DNA of 64,000 nucleotides from Luteimicrobium sp042670205. GTDB lineage: Bacteria; Actinomycetota; Actinomycetes; Actinomycetales; Cellulomonadaceae. The DNA is taken from the NCBI RefSeq assembly GCF_042670205.1, contig NZ_JBHUWD010000004.1:62001-126000 (forward strand). The letters are read 5' to 3'. Made by a program: the position numbers and the translations under genes. Each line of letters starts with the position of its first letter. The first letter of the stretch is position 1. This document shows, in pieces, positions 41,509-48,798 of this stretch. The notes under the pieces were generated by a model. That model was given only the letters and a program-made list of their open reading frames with translations, searched no databases and was not told the DNA's origin.

Positions 41509-42197
41509 CGTGTGATCTCCGTCCATGCGTTGTCGTCAGCGAAGGCGGCGAGTAGATGCAAGTCCTGGGCGGCGCGAATGGTCGCGTCTGCGAGGTCGAG
41601 TCCGTCGCGTTCCATCACTCCGGCAACGGCCGCGTGAGCGCCCGCGCCAAGGCGCGCGATGAGAGCGGCGGATGCCTTCTCGCGTAGCTCCTCCGAAGTG
41701 GCAGGTGAGGTACTCACCTGAGATAAGGTCTTCGAGTCACCTTGGAGTGGTAGTGGAGTCTTGTAGTTGGGGACGTCGTCATTGCGTCCCTCTTGTGCAC
41801 CTGATTGCGTCCCATGTGGGACGTCGTCATTGCGTCCCACTGGAACGTCGTGAGTGCGTCCCTCTTGGTCTTCCCAGCGGCGCAGGTCGAGGTGGAGCAG
41901 GTACACCTGCCGATGCCCGAGGAATGCGTCACCGTCACGCTCGACGAGCCCGAGCGCGACCAGTCGGCCGACCAGCTTCGTGATGGCGCGCTTGGCTGCG
42001 GCGTACCTCTTCGCGTCGAGCGTGCGGAGGTTGTAGCCGCAGGACTCGGCCAGGCGTTCCCACCCTGCGTAGTAGCGCGGTGGGTCGTCGTCATCCTTCG
42101 CATCGATCGCCATCCGGAACAGGACGTGCCGCGGCTGGGGGTCAAGCCCGAGACGGACGGCCACCTGGGATGCCCGCGCGTAGTTCCCGCGGCCCAT
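41505..42197 (-). CDS. Replication initiator-like protein
   Basis: This 230-residue protein has a winged-helix N-terminal domain (ARASQVAVRLGLDPQPRHVL, WERLAESCGYNLRTL, AKRAITKLVGRLVALGLVE) typical of phage/plasmid replication initiators. A central repeated region follows, GRTHDVPV then GRNDDVPH and GRNDDVPN with an 8-residue period, then a helical C-terminus. ATG 42197 overlaps the preceding stop by one base. The DNA of the repeat forms iteron-like direct repeats, as in lambda O where the origin lies inside the gene. Confidence 0.75.
   Translation of the reverse strand: MGRGNYARASQVAVRLGLDPQPRHVLFRMAIDAKDDDDPPRYYAGWERLAESCGYNLRTLDAKRYAAAKRAITKLVGRLVALGLVERDGDAFLGHRQVYLLHLDLRRWEDQEGRTHDVPVGRNDDVPHGTQSGAQEGRNDDVPNYKTPLPLQGDSKTLSQVSTSPATSEELREKASAALIARLGAGAHAAVAGVMERDGLDLADATIRAAQDLHLLAAFADDNAWTEITR
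41770..41862. repeat. Iteron-like direct repeats, candidate origin
   Basis: Two identical 21-base copies GGGACGTCGTCATTGCGTCCC (41770-41790 and 41818-41838), a third with two mismatches (41842-41862) and a half copy (41802-41813) are spaced about 23-25 bases apart. They lie in the replication initiator gene and encode its 8-residue repeat. Each copy has inverted ends (GGGACG/CGTCCC), suitable for dimer binding. Confidence 0.65.
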
Positions 42198-42517
42198 CAG
42201 CGACCACCACCCAGCACGCTCCACGCGGCATCCTCGCCGGTGGAATCGCGGTAGGTCAGCGGTCGGCCGTGCTCGAGGTCGACGAGTGCGGACTGGAAGG
42301 CGGCGGATCCCGCGCGGTGCTGGCGGAGCAGGTAGTACGCGGTGAGGATCGGCTCGGGGGTGCGCATCGCGAGCTTGGCGATCTTCCGAGCCTTCGCCGC
42401 GCCGAGGCCAGCGTCGTAGAGCCTCGTGGTGAGCTCGTCGACACCTCGCCGACGATTGCCCGTCTCGGGGTTCCCGGGCTTGTTCTGGGTGTCGGGCGCC
42501 TCAAACAACGGCAACAC
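42197..42517 (-). CDS. Hypothetical protein of the element, 106 residues
   Basis: No family is recognised. It has a polar N-terminus (EAPDTQNKPGNPETGNRRRG) and a helical core (VDELTTRLYDAGLGAAKARK). GTG 42517 overlaps the upstream gene's stop by 17 bases, and its own stop overlaps the initiator start (TGATG). It may be a replication accessory protein, by position only. Confidence 0.6.
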   Translation of the reverse strand: MLPLFEAPDTQNKPGNPETGNRRRGVDELTTRLYDAGLGAAKARKIAKLAMRTPEPILTAYYLLRQHRAGSAAFQSALVDLEHGRPLTYRDSTGEDAAWSVLGGGR

Positions 42518-42722
42518 CGCCCGACGACGGGCGCAGAAGTGCCGCGATGGTGTCGCGCTGTTCGGGGGTCAGGGGCGGGGCTTCCGCGACGACGCGCGCA
42601 ACATGCTCGGCGAGGCGCTCTGCGCGCAGAGCGCGACGAGCGTCGATTAGTTCGGGATCGTCGGCGTTCCGCGATCGGGTCAGCGACGCGACCCGCGCTC
42701 GCTCGTGGGTCCAGGTAGCCAA
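42501..42722 (-). CDS. Hypothetical protein of the element, 73 residues
   Basis: A short helical, Arg/Ala-rich protein (ATWTHERARVASLTRSRNAD, AEHVARVVAEAPPLTPEQRD). TTG 42722 was chosen because GGAGG lies six bases upstream. That ribosome site is inside a hairpin stem (42724-42766), so translation may be regulated. Confidence 0.6.
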   Translation of the reverse strand: MATWTHERARVASLTRSRNADDPELIDARRALRAERLAEHVARVVAEAPPLTPEQRDTIAALLRPSSGGVAVV

Positions 42723-42723
42723 A

Positions 42724-42766
42724 AGGCACCTCCGGGCAGGATGAACCTGCACCCGCTGAGGTGCCT
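42724..42766 (-). promoter_or_regulatory. Hairpin covering a ribosome-binding site
   Basis: On the minus strand AGGCACCTC (from 42766) pairs with GAGGTGCCT (to 42724), a perfect 9-bp stem with an inner GCAGG/CCTGC stem. The second arm contains the GGAGG ribosome site of the 73-residue gene. It may block initiation until it is opened by a factor or ribosomes. Confidence 0.45.
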
Positions 42767-42801
42767 GGCGGCCGTACGCATCTCGGCCTCGACGTGTCTT
42801 G

Positions 42802-43074
42802 CTATTGCAGCCTAGCAGCCAACGCCGACAAGGAGATCTCGGAAACGCCATGCGCGTCGAGCTTGTCGAAGAGAGGCCCGATTCGGTCTGCACGAACGAC
42901 GAGGCGGAATCCGCATTTCGCGCACCGGAGGATGCACTTGCGACGCTCCGCCATGAGTCTGCCGGATGCGGTGACCTCGTCGATCGATACGAGCACGCTC
43001 CCGTCTAATTGCTCGAAGGCGACTGGCACACGCACCGGCTCGTGCGATGCAGCCCCGCACACCACAGCGACCAT
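42802..43074 (-). CDS. Zinc-ribbon small protein coupled to the integrase
   Basis: This 90-residue protein has the cluster RKCILRCAKCGFRLVVRAD (three Cys, with another at residue 6) and a flanking helix KLDAHGVSEISLSALAARLQ. ATG 43074 overlaps the integrase stop by one base (TGATG), so it is made together with integrase. It may be an accessory factor for recombination, but no family is recognised. Confidence 0.6.
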   Translation of the reverse strand: MVAVVCGAASHEPVRVPVAFEQLDGSVLVSIDEVTASGRLMAERRKCILRCAKCGFRLVVRADRIGPLFDKLDAHGVSEISLSALAARLQ

Positions 43075-44450
43075 CACGCCCTCCATTCAAGCCGGACTGA
43101 CTCGGGGTGGAACGTGCGCGAGCCACGCGCAACGGGCTCAAGAACGATCCTCTCAAACAGCGTTCGCAGCACTGCCCTCTTGGTCATGATGTCAAGGTCC
43201 GTCCACGCCGCTGCGACGTCATCGGCTCCGACGAGGCCCACGAGTGCATCCTGCTTGCCAGCCTCGGCAAGGGTGGCCTCGATGCCCTCGAGCTTCGCCT
43301 CGAGGTCGCGGGTGATCGTCCCGAGCTGCGTTGCGCGAATCTCACCTGCGGCAAACAGCGCCGCCGCCTCATCGAGCCGCACCCGCAGCGCCTGGGCGTC
43401 GTGACGCATGCTCTCGACGTCGATCTCCCGGCCCCTGTCTCTCAAGAGGCCTCGCGCGTCGTCGCGCGCTAGCCGGGCAATGACGACGGCCTCGACGTAC
43501 TCGTCGATCGGCTCGGCCTTCCTGGCGACGTCGCTGCGCGCCGCGCACTTGTACGTCCGCACACCCTTGCTCGTTCTCGCGGTGCCGACCTTGGATCCGC
43601 CCTCGCAGCGCCCGCACTCCGCGATGTTCGTCAGGAGGAACTTGATGCTGCGGTCTGTAACGCGGTTGCGTTCGGGATCCGCGAGGAGGTGCTGAGCGGC
43701 CCGCCATGTCTCCTCAGACACGACCGGCGTCCACTTTCCACCTCCGACGAGTTCCCCGCGGTGCTTGCGCAGGGCGGCATAGCGAGGCGACTGGAGGGCC
43801 CGGCGTGCGGTGGTGCCGTTCCAGGCGTTGCCCTTGCTCGTGAGCGCGCCGGCGTCGTTCCAGCGTCGTGCGATGGCACGGAGCGAGCCTCCGGCCAGGA
43901 GGGTCGCATAGCCCTCCCGGATGAGCCTTGCCTCGGACTCGCGGGCGCTCAGGCCACCTGGCTCGTAGCCGAACGGTCGCGGCCCTCCGGCCGCGGGGAG
44001 CCCGGCGTGGGCGCGCTGGTCGTTGGCGCGCCTCTGGCGATCGCTCTTGGTTTCGATCTCGAGACGCGCGAAGCTCGCCAGGACGTCGGCGACGACGCGC
44101 CCGCTCGGGGTCGTCAGGTCCATGTCTGATCCACGGACGAGCGCCACGGTGGCGGATGCCGCCTGACAGGTCTCGATGAGACGGACGGTGTCGCGCCGGT
44201 TGCGCGTCAGACGATCGAGCGCCCATGCGATGACGGCCTGCGCCCGGCCCACTTGAATGTCCAGCAGCAGGTTCTCGAAACCCGGCCGCTTCTTGCTGCC
44301 GGCGGCCGATGTGTCGTTGTCGACGTGCTCCGCGACGACTGTCCAGCCGCGCTGACGTGCGAGCTCTCTGGCATCCTCGAGTTGGCGTTCGACGCCGAGC
44401 CCCTCGCCCGTCCGGTCCAGCGAGATTCTCGCGTAGATGATTGCTTGCAC
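43074..44450 (-). CDS. Large serine recombinase (integrase)
   Basis: This 458-residue integrase catalyses site-specific attP x attB recombination. The resolvase domain begins QAIIYARISLDRTG (nucleophile Ser in ARIS, residue 10), with VIAWALDRLTRNRRD and LASFARLEIETKSDRQR later. The recombinase domain has RAIARRWNDAGALTSKGNAW. A zinc ribbon follows (AECGRC ... TYKCAARSD) and a coiled coil near residue 350. GTG 44450 lies in the att arm CACATGTG, so its promoter is cut by the integration site. Confidence 0.95.
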   Translation of the reverse strand: MQAIIYARISLDRTGEGLGVERQLEDARELARQRGWTVVAEHVDNDTSAAGSKKRPGFENLLLDIQVGRAQAVIAWALDRLTRNRRDTVRLIETCQAASATVALVRGSDMDLTTPSGRVVADVLASFARLEIETKSDRQRRANDQRAHAGLPAAGGPRPFGYEPGGLSARESEARLIREGYATLLAGGSLRAIARRWNDAGALTSKGNAWNGTTARRALQSPRYAALRKHRGELVGGGKWTPVVSEETWRAAQHLLADPERNRVTDRSIKFLLTNIAECGRCEGGSKVGTARTSKGVRTYKCAARSDVARKAEPIDEYVEAVVIARLARDDARGLLRDRGREIDVESMRHDAQALRVRLDEAAALFAAGEIRATQLGTITRDLEAKLEGIEATLAEAGKQDALVGLVGADDVAAAWTDLDIMTKRAVLRTLFERIVLEPVARGSRTFHPESVRLEWRA

Positions 44451-44496
44451 ATGTGCAGTCTACGGTCTAGCGTCAGCTCGAAGACCTCCTCGCACG
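44448..44496. other. Attachment site at right end of the element
   Basis: The core AG (44475-44476) is preceded on the element side by eight bases, CTACGGT (44460-44466), four bases and CACATGTG (44448-44455), mirror image of the left end. tadA DNA follows from 44477. The integrase start codon lies in the CACATGTG arm. Confidence 0.85.
44457..44496 (-). promoter_or_regulatory. Integrase promoter split by the attachment site
   Basis: Minus strand: -10 TAGACT (44457-44462) is six bases before the integrase GTG. In the integrated state the hexamer 17 bases further upstream is GTCTTC from tadA, a poor -35. In the excised circle the other arm supplies TTGTAT at exactly 17 bases, a better -35. The promoter therefore seems complete only after excision. 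Readthrough from tadA remains possible. Confidence 0.6.
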
Positions 44497-45172
44497 TGAT
44501 GATCCGCTGCGTCGCGGGGACCGAGCCGGCGAGGGCGTTGAGCATGGTCGTCTTGCCCGCCTGCGTGGCCCCGGAGACGAGCACGTTGAGACCCGCGCGG
44601 ACCGTCGCGTCGAGGAACGAGGCGGCGTGACCGGTGAGCGAGCCGAGGCCCACGAGGTCGGCCAGGTGGGACGCGCGGAGCACGTGCTTGCGGATGTTGA
44701 CGGCGATCTCCGACCGCGTGACGTCGGGGATGACGACGTGAAGACGCTCGCCGCCCGGCAGGCTGGCGTCCACGAACGGGCTCGAGAGGTCGAGCCGGCG
44801 ACCGCTCGACGCGAGCATCCGCTCGACGAGGTCGCGCAGCTGCTCCGTGCTGAGGATGGTCGTCGTGAGCTCGGGCTCACCGCGGCGCGCGACGAACACC
44901 TGCGCGGGCCCGTTGACCCAGACCTCCTCGACCTCCGGGTCGTCGAGGTAGGGCTGCAGCGGTCCGAAGCCGGCGACGGCGTCGAGGACCTTCTGGGCGA
45001 CGGCCTGGGGGTCGGCGAGCGGCGGGACGACGCCCTGGGCGGTGCGCTCGTCGTAGTCGCTGAGCGCGTCGGCGACGAGCTGGCGGGCCGCGGCAGCGTC
45101 CCGTGTGGGATCGATGCCCCGGCGGCGCACGAGCTCGCGCACCTCACGCTCGAAGATCTCGGCCCCGTTCAT
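44474..45172 (-). pseudogene. tadA: tadA, 5' part, cut by the mobile element
   Basis: The first 233 codons of the Tad pilus ATPase run from ATG 45172. The N-terminal domain and Walker A (LVSGATQAGKTTMLNALAG) are present, and the sequence reaches ITCEEVFEL (Asp-box region) before the element. Beyond the core the frame runs on into element DNA to 44207, adding about 88 unrelated residues. Walker B and the rest are at 29,529-30,167. Joining the two restores a 445-residue TadA in frame. Confidence 0.93.
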
Positions 45173-45356
45173 CTGTCGTCCCCTCTCCCGCCCCCCACGG
45201 GCGTCGTGACCGCACCGCAGTCGCGCGGTCCGGTCACCGTAGCGGGGTCGGCGACCTCGCAGCGGGGACCCTGTGGACAACACCGGCGCGGCGCTGAGGT
45301 TGCCAGCGAATACCGTTACCGGTCCAATCGGTGTCCACGATGCGAGACGCGAGCGG

Positions 45357-47906
45357 TCAGCCGACGACCGCCGCGGACGGATCGGGGAGCAGGGAACGAG
45401 CCGCCTCGAGCCCCTCGCGGGTCGCGCGGACGGCGTCGAGCGTGCGTGCGTCGCGCGCTCCTCCGACGACGGCGCGCGCGATCCCTCGGCGGTCCAGCTC
45501 GTCCGCGAGGGATGCCACGGGTTCCTGGCCGGCGCACACGACGACGACGTCCGCGGGGACCTCACGCGCGGCGCCGTCGGCGTCCATGACCTCCAGGATC
45601 CCGGGCCGGATCCTCGTGTACGAAACCCCGGTGAGCATCTGTACGCCCGCATCTCGGAGCGCTCCGAGGACGACCCAGCGCGAGGTCACGCCGATGCCGG
45701 TCCCGACCTTTCCGGACCGACGGAGCACGGTGACCTGCGCGCCCGGCCGCGGGGACGTCGTCGGGAAGCGGGTGGGACGCGGGGCGGCCCACCGCTGCGG
45801 CCGCGCCACCCCGACGAGGTCGCGTGCGCGTTGAAGCCCGAACCGCGCCGCGAACCGGTCGGCCCGGGCGCCTTCGTCGTGCTCCTCGACGAGGAACGTG
45901 GCGACGTCGACCCCGACGCCTCCCCCGCCGATGATCGCGACCGACCCGGGCGGCACGCCGTCGCGCAAGGCGGTCTCGTAGTCGACGACGTGCGGCAGGT
46001 CGGCGCCCGGCAGCCCGCCCTCGCCGCCGGCCCGCAGGCGGCGCGGGCGGACCCCGGTGGCGACGACGACGCCGTCGAAGCCGGCGAGGTCCCCGGCGAC
46101 CGCCGTGACCCCGAGCCGCACGTCGGCCCCGAGCTCGGCGAGCTCGGCGGCGAGCCCGGCGACGGCCGCGGCATAGTCCTCCTTGCCGGGCACGCGCGCG
46201 GCGAGCTCGAGCTGCCCCCCGAGGTGGCCACGCGCCTCGAGCAAGGTGACGCCGTGCCCGCGCCGTGCGGCGTCGACGGCCGCGGCCAGCCCGGCCGGCC
46301 CTCCCCCGACGACGGCCAACCCGCCCCCGGACGGCCCAGCCCCACGCCGAGGTCGAGGGTTCTGCGCCGAGACCGAGCCGATGCCCCTCGATCTCGGCGA
46401 AGAACCCTCGACCTCGGCACACGTCGACGCGGAGGCCGAGGCACCGCCAGCACCGGCCCCCCCAGCGCCCCCCGAGGCCGAACCCGCGGGGCCACAGGAA
46501 CCGAGCGGGCGGTCGCTGTGGTCACGAGCGGCGAAGGCGGCGTCCGAACGAGCGGGGGGTCGGGGAGAGTGCGCGCCGTCGTGGTGGGTCTGGCGGGAGG
46601 CCCCGAGGGACGAGGGGCCGGATGGTAGACGGCGCGCACTCTCCCCGACCCCCCGCGAACCGGCCCACGACGACCGCACCGCAGGAAGCGGCAGCTCCAC
46701 CTCGCGCCCGGCCCGCGGGTTGACGAGGCACGACACGCGCTCCCCGACGAGCGACCGGTCGATGCAGGCCTGGTCGCAGCCGAGGCACGTGGTGACGAGG
46801 TCGAACCGCCCGGCGAGGGACTTGGCGACGATCGCGGGGTCGGCGAGGAAGGGCCGGGCGAGCGCGACGGCGTCGACGGTGCCGCGGGCGAGGACGGTCT
46901 CCACGTCGCGGAGGTCGGTGAAGCGGTTGCTCGCGATGACGGGCACGCCCGGCCGGGCGCTGGTCCGCACGGCAGCGGCGACGCGTTCGGCGACGGGGAT
47001 CCAGGCGCCGTGGGGCACGGCGGACTGGACGGTGGGGACGGCCGACTCGTGCCAGCCCACCCCGACGTTGACGGCGTCCGCGAGGGGCCTGTCGGGCGTC
47101 CCGACGAGCTCGCGCACGAGCGCGGCGACGTCGTCCGGGGTCGACGATCCGGGCATGAGGTCGTCGCCCGAGACCCGGACGAGCACGGGGACGTCCGGGC
47201 CGACGGCGTCCCGGACGGCCCGCGCGACGGCGAGCGGGAACGCCCGACGCCGGGCGGCGTCGCCGCCCCAGGCGTCGTCGCGGAGGTTCGTGAGGGGCGA
47301 GCAGAACTGGTTGAGCAGGTACCCCTCGGAGGCCATGACCTCGACGGCGTCGAATCCGGCGTCGACGGCGGCACGGGCGGCGTCGGCGAAGTGCCGGACC
47401 GTGGCGACGACTTCGGCGTGCGTGAGCGCGCGCGGCACTGCTCCGCGCGCGGCGCGCCACGGCACGGGCGACGGCGCGACGGCCTCCTCCGGCTCCCCGG
47501 TGGCCCCCGTCACGTCGGCGAGCAGCGCGTACCGCCCCGCGTGGAAGAGCTGCGCGGCGATCAGCCCGCCCGCCTCGTGGACCTCGCGCGTCACGGAGGC
47601 GAGGGCCTCCCCCGCGGCGGGGTCGGTGAGGACCGCGTAGTCCGCGCCGCCGCGTCCCGGCCCGTCGACGGCGAGCCCGCCGGTGACGACGAGCGCCGCG
47701 CCGCCCTCGACGCGCTCGCGGTAGAACGCGGCGAGCGCCCGCGCGTCGGGCACGGCGGACCACGCACCGGGCGCCGTCGCACCGGCAGCCTCGAGACCCG
47801 TGTGCATGGACCCGAGCAGCACCCGGTGCGGCAGCGCGAGACTTCCCAGCCGCCACGGCGCGCGGGTGCGGACGAGCGGGTCCGTAGCCACGGGCGGCTC
47901 GATCAC
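45357..47906 (-). CDS. 2,4-dienoyl-CoA-reductase-like flavoprotein
   Basis: This 849-residue protein has an N-terminal Old-Yellow-Enzyme-type TIM barrel (HRVLLGSMHTGLEAAG ... AAQLFHAGRY), the 4Fe-4S cluster CLGCDQACIDRS with a later Cys, then an FAD domain (VVGGGPAGLAAAVDAARRGH) and an NAD domain (IIGGGGVGVDVATFLVEEHD). It is about 150 residues longer than FadH because of a low-complexity linker (about residues 410-530) encoded by two palindromes. GTG 47906 overlaps the SDR stop. It probably reduces cyclohexadienyl-carboxyl-CoA intermediates. Confidence 0.85.
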   Translation of the reverse strand: MIEPPVATDPLVRTRAPWRLGSLALPHRVLLGSMHTGLEAAGATAPGAWSAVPDARALAAFYRERVEGGAALVVTGGLAVDGPGRGGADYAVLTDPAAGEALASVTREVHEAGGLIAAQLFHAGRYALLADVTGATGEPEEAVAPSPVPWRAARGAVPRALTHAEVVATVRHFADAARAAVDAGFDAVEVMASEGYLLNQFCSPLTNLRDDAWGGDAARRRAFPLAVARAVRDAVGPDVPVLVRVSGDDLMPGSSTPDDVAALVRELVGTPDRPLADAVNVGVGWHESAVPTVQSAVPHGAWIPVAERVAAAVRTSARPGVPVIASNRFTDLRDVETVLARGTVDAVALARPFLADPAIVAKSLAGRFDLVTTCLGCDQACIDRSLVGERVSCLVNPRAGREVELPLPAVRSSWAGSRGVGESARRLPSGPSSLGASRQTHHDGAHSPRPPARSDAAFAARDHSDRPLGSCGPAGSASGGAGGAGAGGASASASTCAEVEGSSPRSRGIGSVSAQNPRPRRGAGPSGGGLAVVGGGPAGLAAAVDAARRGHGVTLLEARGHLGGQLELAARVPGKEDYAAAVAGLAAELAELGADVRLGVTAVAGDLAGFDGVVVATGVRPRRLRAGGEGGLPGADLPHVVDYETALRDGVPPGSVAIIGGGGVGVDVATFLVEEHDEGARADRFAARFGLQRARDLVGVARPQRWAAPRPTRFPTTSPRPGAQVTVLRRSGKVGTGIGVTSRWVVLGALRDAGVQMLTGVSYTRIRPGILEVMDADGAAREVPADVVVVCAGQEPVASLADELDRRGIARAVVGGARDARTLDAVRATREGLEAARSLLPDPSAAVVG
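46346..46418. repeat. 73-base palindrome inside the flavoprotein gene
   Basis: The 18-base arms 46346-46363 and 46401-46418 are exact inverted copies; an inner 8-base pair (CGCCGAGA/TCTCGGCG) extends the stem to 26 bp with one mismatch. It encodes part of the linker, in frame. It looks like an inserted palindromic repeat element. Confidence 0.85.
46552..46656. repeat. 105-base inverted repeat inside the flavoprotein gene
   Basis: The arms 46552-46580 and 46628-46656 are exact 29-base inverted copies around a 47-base loop. The region encodes part of the same linker in the flavoprotein. A second palindromic element lies 130 bases away, so the region seems to be a hot spot for such insertions. 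Confidence 0.88.
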
Positions 47907-48772
47907 TCCGGCGAGCCCGCGGGGTCGGCGGCGTCGCGCGCGTCGAGGGCGTCGTCGGCGCCGAACACCGCGGCGCGCAGGTCGCCGCTCGTGTCGGACC
48001 AGAACGGCGGCGCGATCACGGTGAGGCCGCCGTCGACGGAGAGCACCTGTCCCGTGATGTACCCGGCCTTGTCGGACAGGAAGAAGTCGACGGCGTCGGC
48101 CATGTCGTCCGCGGTGCCGGGGCGCTGGAGCGGGAGCTTCTCGAGGACGGTCTCCATGGGCGCCATGCCGGGCACGCGCTCGTAGAAGTACTCGAGCGAG
48201 TCGGTGTCGATGAGGCCGCCGTTGACGGCGTTCACGGTGATGCCCCGCGGACCGAACTCGGTGGCCATGTACGTGACGTACGACTCGGCCATGGCCTTGG
48301 CGGCGCCCAGCGCGGCGTAGGTCGGGAAGGCGCGCAGCGACCCGTAGCTCGACAGGTAGACGATCCGGCCGCCGCCCGTCATGAGCTCCGCGGCGCGCTG
48401 GGCCCCGAGGACGAACGAGCGCACGTTCATCGCGTAGGACCGGTCGAGGTGGTGCAGCTTGAGGGCTGCCACGGGCTTGAACGCCGACGCGGCGGCGTTC
48501 GCGACGAAGTGGTCGAGCCGGCCGTAGCGCTCGCTGACGGCGTCGAACAGCGCGTCGATGTCGTCGGGCGACTCCATGTCGGCGCGGACGACGAGACCGT
48601 CGGCCCCTACGGCCCGGACCTCGGCGAGGGTCTTCTCGGCGAGGTCCTCGTTGGTCTTGTAGTTGACGACGACGTCGACGCCGCGCCCGGCGAGCTTGAG
48701 CGCGAGCACCTTGCCGATGCCGCGCGAGGCTCCGGTGACGACGGCGACGGGCGGGTGGTCGGGAGTGGTCAT
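47903..48772 (-). CDS. SDR-family enoyl reductase, FabL/ChcA-like
   Basis: This 289-residue short-chain dehydrogenase has the NADPH motif VVTGASRGIGKVLAL, a NAAASAF loop, and a Y-x6-K catalytic set (TYAALGAAKAMAESY), the spacing of enoyl reductases of FabL/FabI type and not the Y-x3-K of FabG. GLIDTDSLEYF is a FabL-like segment. In the operon it fits the 1-cyclohexenylcarbonyl-CoA reductase role (ChcA). ATG 48772 is 26 bases after the dehydrogenase stop. Confidence 0.85.
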   Translation of the reverse strand: MTTPDHPPVAVVTGASRGIGKVLALKLAGRGVDVVVNYKTNEDLAEKTLAEVRAVGADGLVVRADMESPDDIDALFDAVSERYGRLDHFVANAAASAFKPVAALKLHHLDRSYAMNVRSFVLGAQRAAELMTGGGRIVYLSSYGSLRAFPTYAALGAAKAMAESYVTYMATEFGPRGITVNAVNGGLIDTDSLEYFYERVPGMAPMETVLEKLPLQRPGTADDMADAVDFFLSDKAGYITGQVLSVDGGLTVIAPPFWSDTSGDLRAAVFGADDALDARDAADPAGSPE

Positions 48773-48798
48773 GCGGGTCTTCTCCTGCTCTCGGGGGC

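Larger units (their letters stand above)
30171..44476. mobile_element. 14.3-kb serine-integrase element in tadA (satellite-like or reduced prophage)
   Basis: The element is bounded by a two-base core AG/AG (30169-30170 and 44475-44476) with mirror-image arms. It carries a large serine recombinase at the right end, excisionase-like HTH genes at the left, a replication initiator with internal repeats, WhiB-like and zinc-finger proteins, a TerS-like protein and a tape-measure protein. Portal, large terminase, capsid, tail tube, lysis and CI-like repressor genes were not found. Base and codon usage are visibly less GC-rich than the host. It could be a phage satellite or a deleted prophage. Confidence 0.92.

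Noticed and set aside
41770..41862. Short CRISPR-like array
   Set aside because: The repeats are nearly contiguous with 2-4-base gaps, lie inside a coding frame and match a protein repeat, so iterons are the better explanation.
30150..44500. tRNA-linked tyrosine-integrase insertion with long direct repeats
   Set aside because: The integrase is a serine recombinase, the target is tadA, and the shared core is only two or three bases.
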